Of a DNA stretch of 64,000 nucleotides, positions 1 through 8,843 are shown one piece after another. Source of the DNA: Nitratireductor indicus C115 (GTDB lineage Bacteria > Pseudomonadota > Alphaproteobacteria > Rhizobiales > Rhizobiaceae); contig NZ_AMSI01000001.1 of assembly GCF_000300515.1 (NCBI RefSeq), forward strand, positions 434,001 to 498,000. Reading direction: 5' to 3'. The notes beneath the pieces are model-generated. The model was not told the DNA's origin, searched no databases, and saw only the letters and a list, made by a program, of their open reading frames with translations. The stretch's first letter is position 1, and every line of letters begins with the position of its first letter. The translations under genes and the position numbers were made by a program.

Positions 1-17
1 CTTTTTCGTGCCCCTGC

Positions 18-53
18 CCAGAGCCCCTTACCTTGCCAGAGCCCCTTACCTTG
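18..53. repeat. Perfect 18-bp tandem duplication
   Basis: The 18-mer CCAGAGCCCCTTACCTTG occurs twice head to tail (18-35 and 36-53) just beyond the stop codon of gcrA. It looks like a replication-slippage duplication. No function can be assigned. Confidence 0.8.
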
Positions 54-60
54 TAAGAGA

Positions 61-579
61 TCAGCGCGCCCGACGGCGCTCCGAAACCGGTTGATAGGCA
101 ATGCGCGAATGATAGTTGCAGTAGGGGCCGGATTCACCGGCCTCATTGCCGCAAAAGCTGAATTCCTCCGAAAGCGGATCGCCATTCGGCCATTTGCAGG
201 TGACCTCGGTGAGCTGCACGAGGGAGAGTTTGCGCGAGATCGGCACCACGACGTCGCTCACGGGGCGAAGATAGGTGCGTGCCACCGGCTCTTCTTCGAA
301 CTGTGCCTGAAGAGCGGTCGCGCCGATGGTCGCGGTTACCGGGCGGGTGTTGCGCGGCCGGCGGGCTGTGCTCGGAGCGTTTGTAGTGGCCTGCGGCGCC
401 TTCTTCTGACGCGTGCGCGGGCTTGCGGCGCGGCCGCGGCTGGAGAGCTTCAGGCGGTGCACCTTGCCGATCACGGCATTGCGGCTCACGCCGCCCAGCT
501 GCGCGGCGATCTGGCTTGCGCTAAGGCCTTCGGCCCATAGCTTCTTCAAGGTTTCAACCCGCTCGTCAGTCCAGTTCAT
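61..579 (-). CDS. gcrA: GcrA cell-cycle regulator
   Basis: GcrA is an alphaproteobacterial transcription cofactor that binds sigma70 holoenzyme and acts at promoters carrying CcrM-methylated GANTC sites. The 172-aa protein starts MNWTDERVETLKKLW and has the GcrA helix-turn-helix (residues 1-45, with SASQIAAQLG and SRNAVIGKVHRL). A basic Ala/Pro/Arg linker follows, then the conserved C-terminal block with CKWPNGDP and a Cys/His cluster (CGN, YCNYH). The frame stays open to 645, but the start at 579 is chosen because AGGAG lies about 9 bases before this ATG and family homology begins there. It is divergent from argD. The intergenic GANTC cluster suggests control by methylation. Confidence in the family is high. 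Confidence 0.95.
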   Translation of the reverse strand: MNWTDERVETLKKLWAEGLSASQIAAQLGGVSRNAVIGKVHRLKLSSRGRAASPRTRQKKAPQATTNAPSTARRPRNTRPVTATIGATALQAQFEEEPVARTYLRPVSDVVVPISRKLSLVQLTEVTCKWPNGDPLSEEFSFCGNEAGESGPYCNYHSRIAYQPVSERRRAR

Positions 580-603
580 CTGGCTGCTCCTGTCCAGCGT
601 GCG

Positions 604-754
604 GAATCCGAATCCTTCAACGCTCGACGAGAGCCGAGCGAGCACCGTATAAAGCTGCTAGGTATGGGTTGCCGCACAAAATGTAGTTTTTGCTGGGTCA
701 GAAGCTACCTTATCGGCTGACTCCGTGACAAGAGTCCTTACCGTAAGCTGATTC
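604..754. promoter_or_regulatory. Cluster of five GANTC (CcrM) sites upstream of gcrA
   Basis: GANTC pentamers occur at 604-608, 610-614, 719-723, 732-736 and 750-754, in the spacer between divergent gcrA and argD. Random expectation is about one per 256 bases. The two proximal sites lie 25-35 bases upstream of the gcrA start codon. CcrM methylates GANTC and GcrA is directed to such promoters in alphaproteobacteria, so methylation-dependent autoregulation is plausible. Confidence 0.6.
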
Positions 755-816
755 GCTTTTTGCGGTTTTCCCCAGTTTGCTTTTTTTGCTGTCATCTTCC
801 CGTTGCGCCGTTTGAA

Positions 817-883
817 TTGACAGGCATCGGGAAAAGACAGATAAAACACAGGCTCTGCCGCCCCTTGGGCGGCATTTTGATTT
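817..883 (+). promoter_or_regulatory. Putative argD promoter with 5' hairpin
   Basis: A perfect -35 (TTGACA, 817-822) is followed after 17 bases by GATAAA (840-845). Right after the predicted start of transcription comes a strong hairpin, TGCCGCCC (856-863) paired with GGGCGGCA (867-874), followed by TTTTGATTT. It looks like an intrinsic terminator but sits at the very 5' end of the argD transcript. It could stabilise the mRNA, attenuate argD, or end a transcript coming from further upstream. Confidence 0.45.
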
Positions 884-952
884 CCTCATCCTCGCGCGGG
901 GCACACGACGTGGCGTGAGGACTAACCCTCAGGCTCAGCGGAGACCGTCTGG

Positions 953-2146
953 ATGCGTGAATCTGCGCTTTATGAAACCTTCGCCCGTCAACCCCTCGCC
1001 TTTGAAAAAGGCGAAGGCTGCTGGCTGGAGACGATCGACGGTGAGCGCTATCTGGATTTTGCGGCGGGCATTGCCGTGAATTCCCTGGGGCACGCCCATC
1101 CGCATCTCGTCGCGGCATTGACCGAGCAGGCGGGAAAGCTCTGGCATGTCTCCAATCTCTATGACATCCCCAATCAGCGCACGCTTGGGGAGCGTCTGGT
1201 TGCCCATACCTTTGCCGACAAGGTGTTCTTCACCAATTCCGGTGCCGAAGCGCTTGAATGCGCCATCAAGACGGCGCGCCGCTATCACTATGTGAACGGC
1301 CAGCCGGAGCGCTATCACGTCATCACGTTTGAAGGCGCGTTCCATGGCCGTACGCTGGCGACCATCGCCGCCGGTGGCCAGGCAAAATATCTGGAAGGCT
1401 TCGGCCCCAAGGTGGAAGGCTTCGATCAGGTTCCTTTCGACGATATTGAGGCCCTTCAGAAAGCCATCGGGCCGCAGACCGCCGCCATTCTCGTGGAGCC
1501 CCTTCAGGGCGAGGGCGGCGTGCGCCGCCTGCCGAACGCATCCCTGCGTCGCCTGCGTGAAATCTGCGACAAGAACGGCCTTCTGCTCATGTTCGATGAG
1601 GTGCAGACGGGCGTTGGCCGCACAGGAAAGCTGTTCGCCCATGAATGGGCTGAAGTCACGCCTGACATCATGGCGGTTGCCAAGGGTATTGGCGGCGGGT
1701 TCCCGCTCGGTGCCTGTCTTGCCACCGATGAGGCGGCCAAGGGTATGAAGCCTGGAAGCCACGGCACCACTTTCGGCGGCAATCCGCTGGCGATGGCCGT
1801 CGGCAATGCCGTGCTGGACGTTGTGCTGGAAGAGGGGTTCCTGGACGCCGTGGTCCAGAAAGGTTTACTCCTGAAACAGAGCCTCGCCGCCATTGCCGAC
1901 GAATTTCCGGACGTCATCGAGACCGTGCGAGGCGAAGGTTTGCTGATCGGTATCAAGTGCAAGGTGCCGAACGCGCTTCTGCAGCAGGCCATGGCCGATC
2001 AGAAGCTGCTGGTGGTGCCCGCCGGCGACAATGTGCTGCGGCTTCTGCCGGCCCTGACGATCACCGACGAGGAGATCCGCGAGGGCGTGCGCCGTATGCA
2101 CGATGCCGCCGCCGCAGTGCACGCCGCCCAAAAAGCCAATGCTTGA
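953..2146 (+). CDS. argD: Acetylornithine aminotransferase ArgD
   Basis: PLP enzyme of class III that interconverts N-acetylglutamate semialdehyde and N-acetylornithine in arginine synthesis; the same enzyme often serves as succinyldiaminopimelate aminotransferase. The 397-aa length matches the family. Visible motifs are the N-terminal [15 protein letters not shown], the phosphate-binding [18 protein letters not shown], and the PLP lysine in [12 protein letters not shown] (about Lys244). The ATG at 953 has only a weak GGAGA upstream. argF follows after 19 bases, and hslO overlaps argF, so the three genes form one operon. Confidence 0.95.
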   Translation: MRESALYETFARQPLAFEKGEGCWLETIDGERYLDFAAGIAVNSLGHAHPHLVAALTEQAGKLWHVSNLYDIPNQRTLGERLVAHTFADKVFFTNSGAEALECAIKTARRYHYVNGQPERYHVITFEGAFHGRTLATIAAGGQAKYLEGFGPKVEGFDQVPFDDIEALQKAIGPQTAAILVEPLQGEGGVRRLPNASLRRLREICDKNGLLLMFDEVQTGVGRTGKLFAHEWAEVTPDIMAVAKGIGGGFPLGACLATDEAAKGMKPGSHGTTFGGNPLAMAVGNAVLDVVLEEGFLDAVVQKGLLLKQSLAAIADEFPDVIETVRGEGLLIGIKCKVPNALLQQAMADQKLLVVPAGDNVLRLLPALTITDEEIREGVRRMHDAAAAVHAAQKANA

Positions 2147-2165
2147 GAAGAACAAGGAGGCGGGC

Positions 2166-3083
2166 ATGGTCAGCGCCCCGCGCCATTTCATCGACCTTTC
2201 GCAAATTGCGCCGCAGGAGTTACGCTCCATGCTGGACGATGCGCGAGCCCGCAAGGAGCGACTGAAGGCCGGAGAGCGGGAAAGGCCGCTGGACGGCAAG
2301 GTCCTGGCGATGATCTTCGACAAGCCGTCGACCCGCACCCGCGTCTCCTTTGATGTCGGCATGCGCCAGCTCGGCGGCGAGACGATCATGTTGACCGGTA
2401 CGGAAATGCAGCTCGGCCGTTCCGAGACCATTGCCGACACGGCTAAGGTGCTGTCCCGCTATGTCGACGCGATCATGATCCGCACGACCGCGCATGAGCG
2501 TCTTCTGGAGCTCGCCGAAAACGCCACCGTTCCGGTCATCAACGGCCTCACGGATGACACGCATCCCTGCCAGATCATGGCCGATGTGCTGACATTCGAG
2601 GAGCATCGTGGCCCGGTGAAGGACAAGCTGTTCGCCTGGACGGGCGATGGCAACAATGTTCTTCATTCCCTGATAGAAGCTTCGGCGCGTATGGATTTCC
2701 GGCTGAACATTGCCGTGCCTCAGGGCAGTGAGCCGATGGCGCAATATGTCGACTGGGCCAGGGCCAATGGCGGCAGGGTCGCCTTCCAGAAAACGGCTGA
2801 AGCCGCCGTCGATGGCGCCGATTGCGTCGTCACCGACACATGGGTGTCCATGGGGCAGGAACATCGCGCCCGTGGCGACAATGTCTTCCGGCCTTATCAG
2901 GTCAATGAAGAGCTGATGAAAAGGGCAAAACCCGACGCGCTGTTCATGCACTGCCTTCCCGCCCATCGCGGTGAGGAGGTGACGGACGAGGTGATCGACG
3001 GTCCTCATTCGGTTGTGTTCGACGAGGCTGAAAACCGCCTGCATGCGCAGAAAGCGGTCATTGCATGGTGTCTCGGCCAGTGA
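2166..3083 (+). CDS. argF: Ornithine carbamoyltransferase ArgF
   Basis: Condenses ornithine with carbamoyl phosphate to citrulline in the arginine pathway. The 305-aa protein has the carbamoyl-phosphate motif STRTR (residues 55-59), the HPCQ motif (HPCQIMAD) and the ornithine-binding HCLP motif ([11 protein letters not shown]). The frame opens further upstream inside argD, but ATG 2166 is preceded by AGGAGG at 2155-2160 and matches the family start. Anabolic type is inferred from linkage to argD. The stop codon overlaps the hslO start region. Confidence 0.96.
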   Translation: MVSAPRHFIDLSQIAPQELRSMLDDARARKERLKAGERERPLDGKVLAMIFDKPSTRTRVSFDVGMRQLGGETIMLTGTEMQLGRSETIADTAKVLSRYVDAIMIRTTAHERLLELAENATVPVINGLTDDTHPCQIMADVLTFEEHRGPVKDKLFAWTGDGNNVLHSLIEASARMDFRLNIAVPQGSEPMAQYVDWARANGGRVAFQKTAEAAVDGADCVVTDTWVSMGQEHRARGDNVFRPYQVNEELMKRAKPDALFMHCLPAHRGEEVTDEVIDGPHSVVFDEAENRLHAQKAVIAWCLGQ

Positions 3084-4066
3084 GCGCGGACAGGAAAGAA
3101 CTCGGCGAATTCGGTTTCGCCGGCGACGACAACGTCGTTCCCTTCGATGTGGAACCGCTGGATGTGCGCGGCCGTGCCGTTCAGCTCGGTCCCATGCTTG
3201 ACCAGATTCTCGGCCGGCACACCTATCCCGAGCCGGTGGCATGTCTGCTCGCTGAGATGATCACCATGACCGTGCTTCTGGGCAGTGCCCTGAAGTTCGA
3301 GGGGAAATTCATCGTGCAGACCCGCTCCGACGGGCCTGTCGATATGCTGGTGGCTGATTTCTCGACCCCGAGCGCGGTACGCGCCTATGCGCGCTTCGAC
3401 GAGGCACGGCTTGCCGAAGCCGTTGCCGCCGGCAAGACAAAGCCCGAGGACCTGCTTGGCGCAGGCGTCCTGGCGCTGACTGTCGATCAGGGCGCGCATA
3501 TGCAGCGCTACCAGGGCATCGTGCAGCTCGACGGGTCCACGCTTGAGGACGTGGCGAGAACCTATTTCCGCCAGTCCGAGCAGATACCGACCGAAGTCCG
3601 CCTTGGCGTGGCCAAAATGGTGCTGCCCGGCGAACAGGCCGGTCGCGAGCATTGGCGGGCCGGCGGTTTAATGCTGCAATTCCTGCCCAATTCGCCCGAA
3701 CGTATGCGGATGGCCGATCTGCCGGGCGGCGATGGCGACGAGGAGAACGACGGCTCATCGCATCCGGAGGACGATGCCTGGCAGGAGGCGCTTGCGCTGT
3801 TGTCCACGGTGGAGCCAACCGAACTGATCGATCCGACCGTGGGGGCGGAGCGTCTTCTCTACCGGCTTTTCCATGAGCACGGTGTGCGCGTCTATGCAGG
3901 CGTGGATGTGCGCGACGAGTGTTCCTGCTCGCGCGAAAAGATCAAGACCATTCTCGATGGCTTTACGGCAGAGGAGATCGCCGACAGCGTTGAGGATGGC
4001 AAGATCCGCATTACCTGCGAATTCTGCTCGACCGAATACGAATTCGACCCTTCCGACTTCAGTTGA
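3065..4066 (+). CDS. hslO: Redox-regulated chaperone Hsp33
   Basis: Hsp33 is a cytoplasmic holdase activated by oxidation, which releases zinc from a C-terminal cysteine centre. The protein (up to 333 aa) has the alpha/beta N-terminal domain and the zinc motif near the C-terminus, with Cys-X-Cys (ECSCS) followed about 30 residues later by Cys-X2-Cys (CEFC). The ATG at 3065 overlaps argF by 19 bases. A GTG at 3080, whose last two bases overlap the argF stop TGA, is an equally credible translationally coupled start. The argF-hslO linkage is common in this order. Confidence 0.93.
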   Translation: MVSRPVSADRKELGEFGFAGDDNVVPFDVEPLDVRGRAVQLGPMLDQILGRHTYPEPVACLLAEMITMTVLLGSALKFEGKFIVQTRSDGPVDMLVADFSTPSAVRAYARFDEARLAEAVAAGKTKPEDLLGAGVLALTVDQGAHMQRYQGIVQLDGSTLEDVARTYFRQSEQIPTEVRLGVAKMVLPGEQAGREHWRAGGLMLQFLPNSPERMRMADLPGGDGDEENDGSSHPEDDAWQEALALLSTVEPTELIDPTVGAERLLYRLFHEHGVRVYAGVDVRDECSCSREKIKTILDGFTAEEIADSVEDGKIRITCEFCSTEYEFDPSDFS

Positions 4067-4451
4067 TCTGCACAGGTGCGCCCGGCAGGTCGAGCGAAAA
4101 GGCGGGTATGTCGATTTCGAAGAGAAACCCCTGCGGGCCGCGCATCGTGTAGCGTCCCGACATGATGCCGGAAGGTGTCGGCAGCGGGCAGCCGGAGGTA
4201 TAGGTGTAGCTGTCGCCGGGATTGAGCACCGGCTGCTCGCCGACCACCCCTTCGCCGCGCACTTCCTGAACACGCCCAAGCTCATCCGTAATGTGCCAGT
4301 ATCGCGAAATGAGCTGCACCGTTTCCTGCGACTGATTGGTGATGGTGATGCGGTAGGCCCAGACGAAATGGGCGGCATCGGGATCGGATTGCGCGGGCAG
4401 ATAGCTCGGTTCCGCACACACCTCGATGGATTGTGTCAGCGCTCGATACAT
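4059..4451 (-). CDS. apaG: ApaG (DUF525) domain protein
   Basis: Small fibronectin-III-like protein of 130 aa, full length for ApaG. Recognisable stretches are [38 protein letters not shown] and the ending [11 protein letters not shown]. ApaG is associated with resistance to divalent-cation stress (CorD phenotype), but its biochemical role is poorly defined. It is convergent with hslO and their 3' ends overlap by 8 bases. Confidence 0.93.
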   Translation of the reverse strand: MYRALTQSIEVCAEPSYLPAQSDPDAAHFVWAYRITITNQSQETVQLISRYWHITDELGRVQEVRGEGVVGEQPVLNPGDSYTYTSGCPLPTPSGIMSGRYTMRGPQGFLFEIDIPAFSLDLPGAPVQIN

Positions 4452-4749
4452 GGATTTGCTCTTTCTGAGCCGGTGGTTTTCGACCTTGTCCGATACCGAG
4501 TGAATGCGGCAAAAACATTGGGATGAGGCCGTCCTGGGAAAGCGGGAAGATGGCGCGCACCCATGGCGGCGTCAAGTGTGCTGCATGTAGGCTGCCGGTT
4601 GCCATGACGGTATTGTGAGAGGAATGAGAGCGGCATTTGGGTTAAAGCCATTCTGCGGCGGATGATGTCGCCCTGCGGGTCGCGCGGCGATCGAGGGCTG
4701 TGCGTGAGATAATATTCCGCCGCTTGCCCGCATGAATGGAGTTTTGCCG

Positions 4750-5355
4750 ATGCTCGATGGTTGGGCGCGCAACAGGATCGATCCGGGAATATCCCTTCTG
4801 GCGAAGGCGTTCGCCCGGGCGGGCGTTCGCGCCAACGCTGTCACGTTGGCGGGGCTGGCTCTTGGATTGGCCGCGGCTGGTCTTATTGCCTTCGGACATT
4901 TCCTGCCCGGACTTGTGATGATACTCGCCAGCCGATTATGCGATGGGCTCGACGGGGCGGTCGCGCGCATCCATGGCAAGACCGATTTCGGCGGCTATCT
5001 CGATATCGTGCTGGACTTTGCCTTTTACGGTGCCGTGCCGCTTGGCTTTATCATGTTCGATCCCTCCGCGAACGCGGTGGCGGGTGGGTTTCTCCTGCTT
5101 GCATTCTATGTGAACGGCGCGAGCTTCCTCGCTTATGCGGTCATGGCCGAACGCCGCGGGCTGGAAACGGATGCACGAGGCGACAAATCCCTGTTTTTCA
5201 CGACAGGTCTGGCCGAGGCCACGGAAACGCTGATCGTCTTTGTCTTGATGTGCCTATTCCCGGCCTGGTTTCCGGTCCTCGCATACGCATTCGCAGCCGT
5301 CACGGCCTACACCACGCTGTCGCGTATCGTGCTGGCGGCAAGGGAGTTCGGCTGA
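4750..5355 (+). CDS. CDP-alcohol phosphatidyltransferase family protein
   Basis: Integral membrane enzyme of about 201 aa that transfers a phosphatidyl group from a CDP-activated lipid to an alcohol. The family signature is visible as CDGLDGAVAR followed by GGYLDIVLD, giving the DGxxAR...GxxxDxxxD metal-binding pattern. About five or six hydrophobic segments follow. The start at 4750 is preferred over an in-frame ATG at 4732 because GGAG lies 8 bases before it. The sequence does not reveal the acceptor alcohol (glycerol phosphate, inositol or other). A hairpin after it separates it from convergent metZ. Confidence 0.85.
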   Translation: MLDGWARNRIDPGISLLAKAFARAGVRANAVTLAGLALGLAAAGLIAFGHFLPGLVMILASRLCDGLDGAVARIHGKTDFGGYLDIVLDFAFYGAVPLGFIMFDPSANAVAGGFLLLAFYVNGASFLAYAVMAERRGLETDARGDKSLFFTTGLAEATETLIVFVLMCLFPAWFPVLAYAFAAVTAYTTLSRIVLAAREFG

Positions 5356-5363
5356 GCATACCC

Positions 5364-5393
5364 TTGTCTTTCCGCATGCATGCGGAAAGACAA
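5364..5393. terminator. 30-bp perfect palindrome between convergent genes
   Basis: The arm TTGTCTTTCCGCATG is followed directly by its exact reverse complement. It lies in the 70-bp gap between the convergent phosphatidyltransferase and metZ genes and probably works as a bidirectional terminator. Its core resembles the inner part (TTTTTCCGCATTCATGC) of the dispersed repeat at 14973-15075 and may be a relic of that element. Confidence 0.55.
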
Positions 5394-5425
5394 AAGGACA
5401 GAGCGCGGCCAGGCTGCAAACCGTA

Positions 5426-6616
5426 TCAGACCGCTGCCAGCGCGCGCTCTATGTCGGCCAGAAGATCGTCGCCATGTTCGAGCCCGACCGACAGGCGCAG
5501 CGTGCCGTCGCCGATGCCCAGTTCCGCGCGTGCTTCTTCTGAGAGGTTTTTGTGCGTGGTGGTTGCCGGGTGGGTGATCAGGCTCTTCGCATCTCCAAGA
5601 TTGTTGGAGATCTTCACGATTCTCAGGGCATTTTCGAAGGCGAAAGCTTCTCTCTTGCCGCCTTTCAGTTCGAGGCAAAGCAGCGTCGAGCCGCCGCTCA
5701 TCTGGCGGGCGATGATATCGGCCTGCGGATGGTCCTTGCGGCCGGGATAGATGACGCGGGCGACCTTGCCGTGATCGGCCAGGAAATCGGCAATGCGCGC
5801 GGCGCTTTCGGTCTGCTGGCGCACGCGCAGGGGCAGCGTTTCAAGCCCCTTGAGAAGGGTCCAGGCATTGAAGGGCGACAGGCTCGGGCCGGTATGGCGG
5901 AAGAAATCCTGGAGCTCTTCGTCGATCCATTGCTTGTCGGAAAGAACCACGCCGCCCAGACATCGGCCCTGGCCGTCAATATGCTTGGTGGCCGAATAGA
6001 CAACCACATGGGCGCCCAGTTCCAGCGGTTTCTGCATCATCGGCGTGGCGAAGACATTGTCGACCACGAGACGCCCGCCTACTTCGTTGGCAAGGGCAGC
6101 CACGGCCGCGATATCCGCCACTTCCAGCGTCGGGTTCGTCGGGCTTTCGAGGAAGAAGAGCTTGGTGTTCGGGCGAACGGCGGCCTGCCATTCCTCGATC
6201 CTGGAACCGTCCACCAATGTGGCCTCCACGCCGTAGCGTGGCATCAGCGTCTCGACCACCCATCGGCAGGAGCCGAACAGGGCGCGTCCGGCCACCACAT
6301 GGTCGCCCGCCCGCACCGAGCACAAAAGCGCTGCTGTGACAGCGGCCATGCCGGAGGCCATGGCGCGGGCTTCCTCTGCGCCCTCAAGCGCGCACATGCG
6401 GCGCTCGAAGATGTCGACCGTCGGATTGGCATAACGCGAATAGACGAAGCCGGGCACCTCGCCCTTGAAGCGTGCTTCGGCGGCTTCCGCGCTGTCATAG
6501 ACAAAGCCTTGCGTGAGGTAGATCGCCTCGGAGGTTTCGCCGAATTGCGATCGCTGGACGCCGCCATGCACCAGCGCCGTCTGAGGATTCCAGTCGTCTT
6601 CGGAATGGTCTGTCAT
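5426..6616 (-). CDS. metZ: O-succinylhomoserine sulfhydrylase MetZ
   Basis: Cys/Met metabolism PLP enzyme that makes homocysteine from O-succinylhomoserine and sulfide. The 396-aa protein shows the trans-sulfuration signature: YSRYANPTV near the N-terminus, ASGMAAV, LESPTNPTLEV, DNVFATP, and the PLP lysine in SATKHIDGQGR. The ORF stays open upstream, but the start at 6616 (MTDHSEDDW) fits family homology. Its 5' leader carries a SAM-II riboswitch and an intrinsic terminator, so expression should fall when SAM is abundant. The related MetY and cystathionine-lyase families are less likely given that leader. Confidence 0.92.
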   Translation of the reverse strand: MTDHSEDDWNPQTALVHGGVQRSQFGETSEAIYLTQGFVYDSAEAAEARFKGEVPGFVYSRYANPTVDIFERRMCALEGAEEARAMASGMAAVTAALLCSVRAGDHVVAGRALFGSCRWVVETLMPRYGVEATLVDGSRIEEWQAAVRPNTKLFFLESPTNPTLEVADIAAVAALANEVGGRLVVDNVFATPMMQKPLELGAHVVVYSATKHIDGQGRCLGGVVLSDKQWIDEELQDFFRHTGPSLSPFNAWTLLKGLETLPLRVRQQTESAARIADFLADHGKVARVIYPGRKDHPQADIIARQMSGGSTLLCLELKGGKREAFAFENALRIVKISNNLGDAKSLITHPATTTHKNLSEEARAELGIGDGTLRLSVGLEHGDDLLADIERALAAV

Positions 6617-6631
6617 CGTCTCTGCACTCAA

Positions 6632-6663
6632 CAAAAAACCGGCCGCGAAAGCCGCATGCCGGT
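6632..6663 (-). terminator. Intrinsic terminator in the metZ leader
   Basis: On the minus strand CCGGC and an inner GCG pair with CGC and GCCGG, followed by a run of six T. It lies between the SAM-II aptamer and the metZ start codon, so it is likely the expression platform of the riboswitch, giving transcriptional attenuation. Confidence 0.7.
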
Positions 6664-6675
6664 TCGATGGTCGAG

Positions 6676-6735
6676 CACGGCCTTTTAGCGACTTCTTTAA
6701 CGTGGCTGCAAGCCGACCGGCCAAATCACCACGGG
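6676..6735 (-). ncRNA. SAM-II riboswitch (SAM_alpha) upstream of metZ
   Basis: The minus strand carries the conserved SAM-II core in the right order: TGATTTGG followed by CCGG, then CTTGCAGCCACGTTAAA, then GTCGCTAAAAGGCC. These elements form the H-type pseudoknot that binds S-adenosylmethionine in alphaproteobacteria, typically ahead of metA/metX/metZ. A possible -35 box (TTGACC) lies just upstream, reading from 6747. The aptamer ends about 60 bases before the metZ start, with a terminator between them. Confidence 0.93.
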
Positions 6736-6825
6736 ATAAAGGGTCAATAAACCTTCAAGCGCCTTGCGTCAACGTGAGCCGGCGCTAAACCTCGTTCAGT
6801 TGGTGAGCGTGCAGGGAGACAGGCG

Positions 6826-7917
6826 TTGGCGAAAGCGGGCATCCTTCCGGACAAGGATATTGCGGCTCTGTTCGAGAGAGGTGCGCTGATTTCCGCCCGG
6901 CCGCTGGACGATGACCAGATCCAGCCGGCCAGTCTCGACCTGCGATTGGGCAGTGTGGCCTTCCGTGTTCGCGCAAGTTTTCTGCCGGGCCCGCAGGACC
7001 GTGTTTCCGACAAGCTCGAGCGGCTGAAGTTGCACGAAATCCAGCTCGGCGAAGGGGCTGTTCTGGAAACGGGCTGCGTCTATATCGTGCCGCTTCTGGA
7101 GGCGTTGAAGCTTCCCGCCGGCATATCCGCCTCCGCCAACCCCAAGAGCTCCACAGGTCGCCTGGACATCTTCACCCGCGTCATGACCGATCATGGCCAG
7201 GAGTTCGACAAGATTCCCGAAGGCTATAGCGGCCCGCTCTATATGGAAGTGAGCCCGCGCACCTTCCCGATTGTCGTGCGCACGGGTTCACGCCTATCGC
7301 AGGTACGGTTCCGCACGGGTAAGGCACTGCTGAGCGAGGGCGAGCTCGCCGACCTCCATGCGAGCGAAACGCTGGTCGCTTCGGAAGCGCCGAACATTAC
7401 CGGCGGCGGTATCGCCCTTTCGGTCGATCTGAGCGGCGGTGAGGACGGGCTGATCGGCTACCGCGCCAAGCACCATACCGCGCTTGTGGATGTCGACCGT
7501 CGTGCCGCGCTCGAAGTTGCCGATTTCTGGGAACCCCTGCGGGGCGATGGCGCCGGCGGACTGATCCTCGACCCGGATGAATTCTATATTCTCGTGTCGC
7601 GAGAGGCGGTTCATGTGCCGCCATTGCATGCTGCCGAAATGACGCCTTTCGATCCCCTGGTTGGGGAATTCCGCGTCCACTATGCCGGGTTTTTCGATCC
7701 GGGCTTCGGCCATTCCGGGGCGGGAGGGCGCGGCAGCCGCGCCGTTCTCGAAGTACGCAGCCACGAAGTGCCCTTCATTCTGGAACATGGCCAGATTGTC
7801 GGGCGTCTGGTCTATGAGCAGATGCTTTCACGCCCGAATGCGCTTTACGGAGCGGACCTGAAATCGAACTATCAGGGTCAGGCCCTCAAGCTCTCCAAGC
7901 ATTTTCGCGCGTCCTGA
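6826..7917 (+). CDS. dcd: 2'-deoxycytidine 5'-triphosphate deaminase (bidomain)
   Basis: Deaminates dCTP to dUTP for dTTP synthesis. At 363 aa it is about twice the length of E. coli Dcd and matches the alphaproteobacterial form with two dUTPase-like domains in one chain. The motif NPKSSTGRLD carries the residues used for nucleotide binding and catalysis. Translation appears to start at a TTG (6826), the first codon after GGGAG at about 6814; there is no better ATG. It is convergent with the sodium channel gene, 6 bases away. Confidence 0.88.
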   Translation: MAKAGILPDKDIAALFERGALISARPLDDDQIQPASLDLRLGSVAFRVRASFLPGPQDRVSDKLERLKLHEIQLGEGAVLETGCVYIVPLLEALKLPAGISASANPKSSTGRLDIFTRVMTDHGQEFDKIPEGYSGPLYMEVSPRTFPIVVRTGSRLSQVRFRTGKALLSEGELADLHASETLVASEAPNITGGGIALSVDLSGGEDGLIGYRAKHHTALVDVDRRAALEVADFWEPLRGDGAGGLILDPDEFYILVSREAVHVPPLHAAEMTPFDPLVGEFRVHYAGFFDPGFGHSGAGGRGSRAVLEVRSHEVPFILEHGQIVGRLVYEQMLSRPNALYGADLKSNYQGQALKLSKHFRAS

Positions 7918-7923
7918 CGCGGG

Positions 7924-8721
7924 CTATTTGCCGGCTGTTTCCTTTTGCGCTGCGAGTGTCCGCACGTCCTCGCGCAACGCCCTGATTTCCGCAAGGATCG
8001 TTTCCTGCTCCGCCTGTAGCGCCGTACGCTCGGCGGACGCCTCGGCATCGTGCTCTGCCTGCATGGCCGACACGATGATACCGATGAACAGGTTGAGCAC
8101 CGTGAAGGTGGTGGAGACGATGAAGGGAATGAAGAAGAGCCAGGCGAGCGGATAGACCTCCATTACCGGTCGCACGATGCCCATCGACCAGCTTTCCAGC
8201 GTCATGATCTGGAAGAGGGAATAAGCCGAATGGCCGATTGTGCCGAACCACTCCGGGAAGGAGGCGCCGAACAGTTTCGTCGCCATCACCGCGAAGACAT
8301 AATAGACAAGCCCGAGCAGCAGCATGATGGAGCCCATGCCGGGCAGCGCAGCGATCAGTCCGCCGACGACGCGGCGCAACGATGGCACCATGCTGACCAG
8401 CCTGAGAACGCGCAGGATGCGCAGCGCACGCAGCACGGAAAGCCCGGCTGTCGCGGGAATGAGGGCGATACCCACCACAAGAAGATCGAACACCCGCCAC
8501 GGATCGTGGAAGAAGCGGCCCCGATGGACGGCGAAGCGCGCGATCAGCTCCGCCACGAAAACGCCGAGGATGATGCGGTCGAGCGCAACCAGAAGCGGCC
8601 CCGCCGCCTCCATGGCGCGGCTCGATGTTTCAAGGCCGAGCGTGATGGCGTTGATGACGATGAGGGCGGTGATGAACGCTTCGAAGCGGCGCGACTGGAT
8701 CAGGTTCTTGAGGGCGGTCAC
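7924..8721 (-). CDS. Bacterial voltage-gated sodium channel (NaChBac/NavAb family)
   Basis: Inner-membrane 6-TM ion channel of 265 aa that assembles as a homotetramer. S4 (residues 96-118) shows arginines at three-residue spacing (LRALRILRVLRLV), the hallmark of a voltage sensor. The pore loop contains TLESWSM (174-180), the selectivity filter of bacterial Nav channels; the surrounding residues (FQIMTLESWSMGIVRP) resemble NavAb and NavMs closely. The C-terminus (about 223-262) is an alpha-helical coiled coil rich in Glu, Ala and Leu, as in NaChBac tails. The family selects Na+; physiological roles proposed elsewhere include motility, pH and chemotaxis. Nothing nearby indicates its role here. 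Confidence 0.9.
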   Translation of the reverse strand: MTALKNLIQSRRFEAFITALIVINAITLGLETSSRAMEAAGPLLVALDRIILGVFVAELIARFAVHRGRFFHDPWRVFDLLVVGIALIPATAGLSVLRALRILRVLRLVSMVPSLRRVVGGLIAALPGMGSIMLLLGLVYYVFAVMATKLFGASFPEWFGTIGHSAYSLFQIMTLESWSMGIVRPVMEVYPLAWLFFIPFIVSTTFTVLNLFIGIIVSAMQAEHDAEASAERTALQAEQETILAEIRALREDVRTLAAQKETAGK

Positions 8722-8843
8722 GTCTGCAGTCCGGTTGGGCGGTTATGATGGATCAGGGTGGCACACAGTTGGTGTCTCCTGCTTCTCGCGTCAAGCGACA
8801 AAAGACGGCAAATCGCGCCTGTGTCTCCAAGGATCGGCTGGCG

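Noticed and set aside
5364-5393. Riboswitch or attachment site
   Set aside because: A simple perfect palindrome between convergent genes is explained by bidirectional termination.
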